Source: Neoechinorhynchus agilis (taxonomy: Eukaryota; Acanthocephala). From it: 64,000 nucleotides of DNA. The notes below the pieces were generated by a model, which did not search any database, was not told where the DNA came from, and was given only the letters and a program-made list of their open reading frames with translations. Positions 59,430 through 64,000 of the stretch are shown here, piece after piece. Position 1 is the stretch's first letter; the number at the start of each line of letters is the position of its first letter. Location of the stretch: contig CM121342.1 in assembly GCA_051530055.1 (NCBI GenBank), positions 10,230,001 to 10,294,000 on the forward strand, read 5' to 3'. Made by a program: the position numbers and the translations under genes.

Positions 59430-60612
59430 TTAGCGACTCCATCGTCCGAAGGCAGCAACGTACAGTGAACTAGCTACAAGGCCAAAGATACCGGCTTTGA
59501 TGGATGTCTTAATGCCCTTCGTACTCCGAAATAGAGCAGCGGCGGCAGTGCCAGCGGCGATCGTGTTCAATTCATCGTCAACATTTCCTCTTGTTTTACT
59601 CACGGCGACACCCAGCAGGCTGTAGAGAAGAGCTAAATGAAGAAAATTGCGGTTAAAGTACAATTCAATTGTGTTTGAAGATTTAAACATTTCATGCTTG
59701 TTTATGGCGGACTTCAACGCAACTTGAGAAAATAACCTTGATCAAAAGGTTTACGAGATTGTGTGCCTTCGAAATATATGGGATTTTACGAAATTCCTTT
59801 AATTTTCACCGTCATAAACAAGCAATTCGATTCTTATCAATTTCAAATGAAATACATAATTAGAAAATTAATATTACAAGAATCCTGAGGAAATTAATAA
59901 ACATTGCCGATGTGTGAGGCGGTACCGCGAATTGTATGATTAGAGAATTATTGTTTAGAAGTCTTCACACCTTTAAAGAGTTTATTAAAGACGTTCTACG
60001 AACCTCACCGAGGGTTCATCATCAGTTTGTTTGTTTTTAATAGACACAAACAAACTGACGATGAACCCCCAGTGAGGTTCGCAGAATGTCTTTAATAAAC
60101 TCTTTAAAGTGGCGAAGAAGACTTCTAACCAATAATCCTAATAGACATTGCAGTTTTTCAAATTCCTAGGCAAAAAATATTACCTAAAGATCCAAAAGAC
60201 GAAGAACCGGCCGTCCCATGTTTTGTAACATGATTAAGAACCCTAAAGGAAGTGTAAAATCGAAACTGATTGTCTGATAATCTTACATTGTTCTTTTAAG
60301 ATTTCGGGAAAGTATGGCATTTTCTCGCGTGTTCGCTTCCCTTAGACCAGTGTAAAGGCCATTTGTTCCAGCGAATAGACCACCCGCTAAGACTGCCCCG
60401 CCGATTGTGAAAAACATGAGTTCAAGTCGTCCGCGTTGCTCCACTTGCCCTTCAGGCACGATGAATTGTGGCTGTTGAGCAACTTGAGAAAACCGGGAGT
60501 CTGTGTAAGGACTGAGGTACGATAGGACGTGAGGTTCATTCCTTGAATCCCTCCTTGAATCTTGTACAAATGATGAGAAAAATCCAGACGGACGATGGGA
60601 TTGATCGTTCAT
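59430..60612 (-). CDS. TIMM23: Mitochondrial inner membrane translocase subunit TIM23
   Basis: The channel subunit of the presequence translocase of the inner membrane. Three exons: 60287-60612, 60184-60242 and 59430-59632, all with GT-AG borders; the joined frame gives 195 residues. The N-terminal intermembrane-space part includes LSPYTDSRF, a counterpart of the LSPYLNVDPRYL segment. The four-helix Tim17/22/23 fold follows: RLELMFFTIGGAVLAGGLFAG, LNHVTKHGTAGSSSFGS, ALLYSLLGVAVSKTRG, DELNTIAAGTAAAALFRSTKG and the last helix GIFGLVASSLYVAAF. Intron 1 is 44 bp. Intron 2 is 551 bp because a foldback element sits in it. The 3' end overlaps a plus-strand frame by about 44 bp. It is complete and looks functional. 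Confidence 0.95.
59735..59810 (+). repeat. Dispersed repeat copy in the TIMM23 intron
   Basis: The block accttgatcaaaagg, then attgtgtgccttcgaaatat resembles copies at 11100 and 55208. AAGG and CCTT can pair around a loop before CGAAA. It lies in intron 2 of TIMM23 on the opposite strand. Confidence 0.45.
59950..60142. mobile_element. Foldback element inserted in TIMM23 intron 2
   Basis: Inverted arms of about 90 bp: left gaattattgtttagaagtc (59947 onward) through gagtttattaaagacgttct; right agaatgtctttaataaactc through gaagacttctaaccaataat (60133). The centre is a smaller inverted repeat, agtttgtttgtt/aacaaact. The motifs CTGATGA (minus strand) and CTGACGA (plus strand), each with a GAACCC/GGTTC stem, flank the centre. 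It is the same subfamily as 55430-55602. It explains why this intron is about ten times longer than its neighbour. Confidence 0.75.
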
Positions 60613-61661
60613 TTCAACTGTCTCTTTTGCAGCAGCCTAAAAGGTCGTCTGCACTCGCGACAAACGGCCGTGATTCTTCCGATTTGACGTGACGATTTTT
60701 TTGAGAAAATTCGCATGAGTCTTAGTTGATTTTAAAGCATTGACGTTCAAAAGGAATAAACTTCTTCTCATGCTCCATCGGCAATTAAACGTACACAAAA
60801 ACATAAATTGTTTGAAACTTTATGTGCTCATAAGTTGGTTGTTTTATGGGGCGTAGAAAAATTACACTGATTCTAAAACTGGCGATTGGTTTCGACGAGA
60901 CACAATCTTGTGAACGCCTTTTAATCAAGGTCTTATTGATTCTTTCGTATACATTTTGGTCAACCAAAAAATATTTAAGTTTGGGCGCGTTTGAATCAAA
61001 AATGTGCCAAAAAACTTGATCAATCGTGCGGATGGATGATTAATTGCTTGACGTTGAAAATGGATAAGTTGATTCCACTACTGTCACACGTTCAAATAGC
61101 GATTTAATCCTAGAGTACAACGAGGCGATGGGGACGGTCGAGGAAGGGCAAAAGCTGGAATTTGGCGGGAGGTGGTGAGTCTGCTTCGAACAGATTGTTT
61201 GAATTATTAAAAATATATTATGTTGGTCGTACAAAAAAACAATTTATATTTAATTGGTGACATTGTAATGAATTAAAGGTTCTACGAGAAAACAACCAAT
61301 ATGAACAATTAAATCTTCAAATATATAAAAAGGGGCGAAATCCGAAATCTAAATACCCGGACAAAAGTTCGAAATAAAGGCAATTTCTATTAACCTCGAT
61401 CGGATGCAAATTCCAAAGTAAAATCTAGTAGATTTACTGCGTGCCACTTGTTATCTTTTCTTCGTTAAGTATTATTCGCCGTCCTCAATTGTCGCCCGAA
61501 TGCGTGCAGTGTTGCCTCTCATCACCGGTTGTAACCTGAAGGCGTCGCTTCAGATCCTTCAGGAGTTAAAGAACCTCGCTACCAAGAGATCCTTTAGTTT
61601 TACAAACATTTATAAAAAAGGGCGAAGTCCGAAATCTAAATGTTGGGATAAAATCTTCTAG
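60613..61661. promoter_or_regulatory. Divergent intergenic region, TIMM23 and the TFIIIC90-like gene
   Basis: The two genes are transcribed away from each other, so both promoters should lie here. The only structure seen is a direct repeat of about 31 bp (tataaaaaggggcgaaatcc at 61320 and tataaaaaagggcgaagtcc at 61611, each followed by gaaatctaaat). The right copy ends about 20 bp before the ATG at 61662. Confidence 0.45.
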
Positions 61662-63801
61662 ATGATCTCAGGCAATGAGTCCAAGGATAGCGACTATATC
61701 GAGTCTCCAAATGAGGAACTTCCAAAACATACCTTACATGTTCTGGCACATCGAAAGATATTTCAATCTACACTCGTGAGACTTGGACGTTGTTCATTTC
61801 CTGAACTTGTATATTGTTCAGCTCTTGACTCAATAATTATAAGTTCCAAAAATTCAATCTGCGTTTTAAACTACAGACCGACATATTCACACCGGCATGA
61901 TTTTTCTCAACTACAATTAATTCAAATCAGTACCAGTAAGCAAGTTCCTTTAAAGACTCAAAAAAAGCAAAAGGATCTTTGCACTTGTACACAAAGGTTG
62001 CGGTTGTTTTAAATTAACCTGAAACCATATAGGATTTTAATTGGGGTATTTTTAAATTTTAACTCGGTTTTAACTTGATTTTGTATTCGAATATTTTCAT
62101 TTTAAAGCCACAAGTTTTTAAAATATGTGTTGCTTAAATTCGTCGATAATTGTAGACTTTTCTTGAATACAATCATTCTGAAATACTAGTGTATTATTTT
62201 AGTTCGTCACATAAAAATAATTTAAGAAATCCTTTTTCTTTTCTAGGATTGAATAAAAAACTTCAAAATATTGATTTTTTTAAATCCATCTATTTTTTAA
62301 TTTCATCTAAGACTTAATTTAACATGAACATTTGCTAAAACAAAATAAAATAAGAAAAATCTGGTTCTCTTCATTTTGAAATAAAACGGAGATTAAAATG
62401 ATACAAAATAAATATTGCTTCTATTTGGATATTTTAGTGGATTTTTTTAAATCAATTAAATTTACTAAAAGTTACAAGTTTCTGAAGATAACGTTCTGTG
62501 GAGCCACGGTTTTCCTCATTTTTTCATAAAGGCATAAAAAGAAATAGTAAAACGGGTCATGATTTTATTATTTAAGGCAAATGCTTTGGGTTTTTTTAAA
62601 TGAGCGAAGCCTTTGATTTAAAGTGCCTCAGTACATTTACCAAATTCTATCGATGAGTGGAACAAACGATGAATCACTTAAAGTTTGTGCATGTGACCGT
62701 TCATTTGGACTGAGCAATGGAAATCCAGGAGATCTTGTTCCTGTCATAATATGGAACTCGTCAATTACACGAGTATATCAGATGAGCAGACGTCGTTTGT
62801 GTATGGTTAAAGTTGGGATGGGAAAGCACGATTTCGGAACATACGGCGAGTTAACCGATTATATTGATTTGCGAGAATGCTGGGACTTGCACATACAGAA
62901 CAAAGATGGTATTTCCAAAGGAAAGGATTATTTTACTTATTTACAGAAACTTCGCACTACTCATGCTGTATGGTCTAAAAGGCTTATGAGCGGCTTTAGT
63001 TACGTGAGGAGGAAATATTTCTTTAAAACGTAATCAACAGCCTCTTTAGAAGGCGAAAATGCATTTTCTATGAACCTTTACGTGGCTCAGGCAACCGGAC
63101 ATATAGTTTGCTGGCAAATCACATCACTTCGAGGCGATGAATACTTACTTAAAATTCATGCAGTTCTTAATGATTTATTTGAACCGATCGAACCGATGAA
63201 CTTATGCACCTTGAACGTAATAGAAAATTCGCAAGCGAGAAGCATCATTGTAGCAGGACGCTTTGACGGCGTCGTCGGTACATTCGATTATTCGCTCGAT
63301 AATTGTCAGATAATCAATTTTAAACTGCTAAGGAACTTTGGAGTCCAACCAGTGATGCATGTAACTTGGTTAGATCAACCGGAAGAGACAAACAGCTTGA
63401 TCTTATATTTATGCAGACAAACGCAAGTGGACATTGTGACCTTGTGTTTAAACGATTTAAGTGTTATCGCCAGTAGATCAGTGAACACTCCAATTCCAAT
63501 GATGTCATATGCAAGTTCCCAAAAGGCCAAATATATGTTCTCAACTGATATCCATTACAATATACGATTTGAAGAATTAAGTGATTTATCCGGGGATTTC
63601 AAAATCTTTTGCAAATCTAACACTGATGATCGGGACACTGGAACGTGTTTGGCAATCAATACGATGGTTAGGGGATTATCGGTCAGTACAAGTGGCTCCT
63701 TCGTTTATTGTGTTGCTTTTTACCCATTATGCGAGAAAAGCATTTTTATCATCCTTTGGCTAGATAATAACTATATTTTAAAAGGTAACCAAATTCTGTG
63801 A
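61662..63801 (+). CDS. GTF3C4: TFIIIC90 / GTF3C4-like protein, partial
   Basis: A probable subunit of the Pol III factor TFIIIC. Pieces in one direction: 61662-62012 (LVYCSALDSIIISSKNSICVLNY, like the first blade of the family's beta-propeller), 62623 to about 63000, and about 63042-63801 (LYVAQATGHIVCWQI, TPIPMMSYASSQKAKYMFSTD, MVRGLSVSTSGSFVYCVAF). An in-frame stop at 63031 is removed if a short intron of 42 or 51 bp with a GT at 63001 and an AG before 63042 or 63051 is spliced. A GTAACC donor follows codon 243 of the last piece, and an acceptor lies near 63970, so the gene runs beyond the window. At least one exon between 62012 and 62623 was not found. The match to GTF3C4 is by pattern and order, and another WD-repeat protein is possible. 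Confidence 0.5.
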
Positions 63802-64000
63802 GTCGAATACACGATCGATTTAAACAAAATGTTAGATAAAATGAAATACTGCACGTGCTAATTATATAACCATTGCTTTTCTTGTCAAAAAGCATTTTTA
63901 GAGTCTTATGTAAAAGATCATTTTCTTCTTTGAGTCTTTAAAATTTTAAATACAAAATGCTTTTTATAGGCAGCTCTCACCGCATGAAACCGGATCATAA

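Noticed and set aside
63031-63033. In-frame stop as evidence that the TFIIIC90-like gene is dead
   Set aside because: A GT-AG intron of 42 or 51 bp, a normal size in this window, removes it and keeps the frame.

Overview
The window looks like nuclear DNA of a small-genome invertebrate animal. It is AT-rich, and it carries clear metazoan genes whose introns are often only 44-100 bp (RNF10, MICU1 and TIMM23 homologues). Two large satellite arrays and many degraded retroelements lie between them. No lineage is named, because nothing read here is diagnostic.

Layout. Bases 1-8970 are one tandem array of a roughly 133-bp satellite. From 10.3 to 14.2 kb three minus-strand genes lie close together: a divergent Rho/Rac-type GTPase, a possible small unknown gene and an RNF10-type RING E3 ligase with five exons. 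From 14.4 to 29 kb is a retroelement zone: an RTE-like LINE split by another LINE, a nearly full-length CR1/Rex-like LINE on the minus strand, and several Penelope-like elements (PLEs), some carrying reverse transcriptase or GIY-YIG parts. From 29 to 33 kb are a secreted thioredoxin-like gene and an intronless DDX3/Ded1-type helicase, both on the minus strand. From 33.3 to 38.4 kb is a second satellite of about 208 bp in about 24 copies. From 39.5 to 43.8 kb a cytosolic-type methionyl-tRNA synthetase (+) converges on NDUFB3 (-). From 44 to 48 kb are a miniature PLE foldback with a perfect 18-bp target duplication and another LINE fragment. From 48.9 to 53.4 kb are CHEK1 (+), a small basic protein (+), a 72-bp minisatellite and MICU1 (-). 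From 55 to 60 kb are several foldback elements, an unrecognised helical protein (+) and TIMM23 (-), whose second intron holds a foldback. From 61.7 kb to the end is a gene resembling TFIIIC90/GTF3C4 (+), cut by the window edge.

Functional theme. The host genes are housekeeping: mitochondrial import (TIMM23), calcium uptake control (MICU1), complex I (NDUFB3), translation (MetRS, DDX3), checkpoint control (CHEK1), ubiquitin ligation (RNF10) and perhaps Pol III transcription (GTF3C4). They do not form an operon-like system.

The most interesting signal is a recurring structure in the non-coding DNA. Head-to-head inverted repeats of PLE ends carry a motif of the form CTGANGA, hairpin, GAAA, which resembles the core of hammerhead ribozymes known from Penelope-like elements. 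Several sequence subfamilies occur in this one window, two of them with exact target-site duplications. A second point to check is that the Rho GTPase and MetRS genes need introns without ordinary GT-AG borders.
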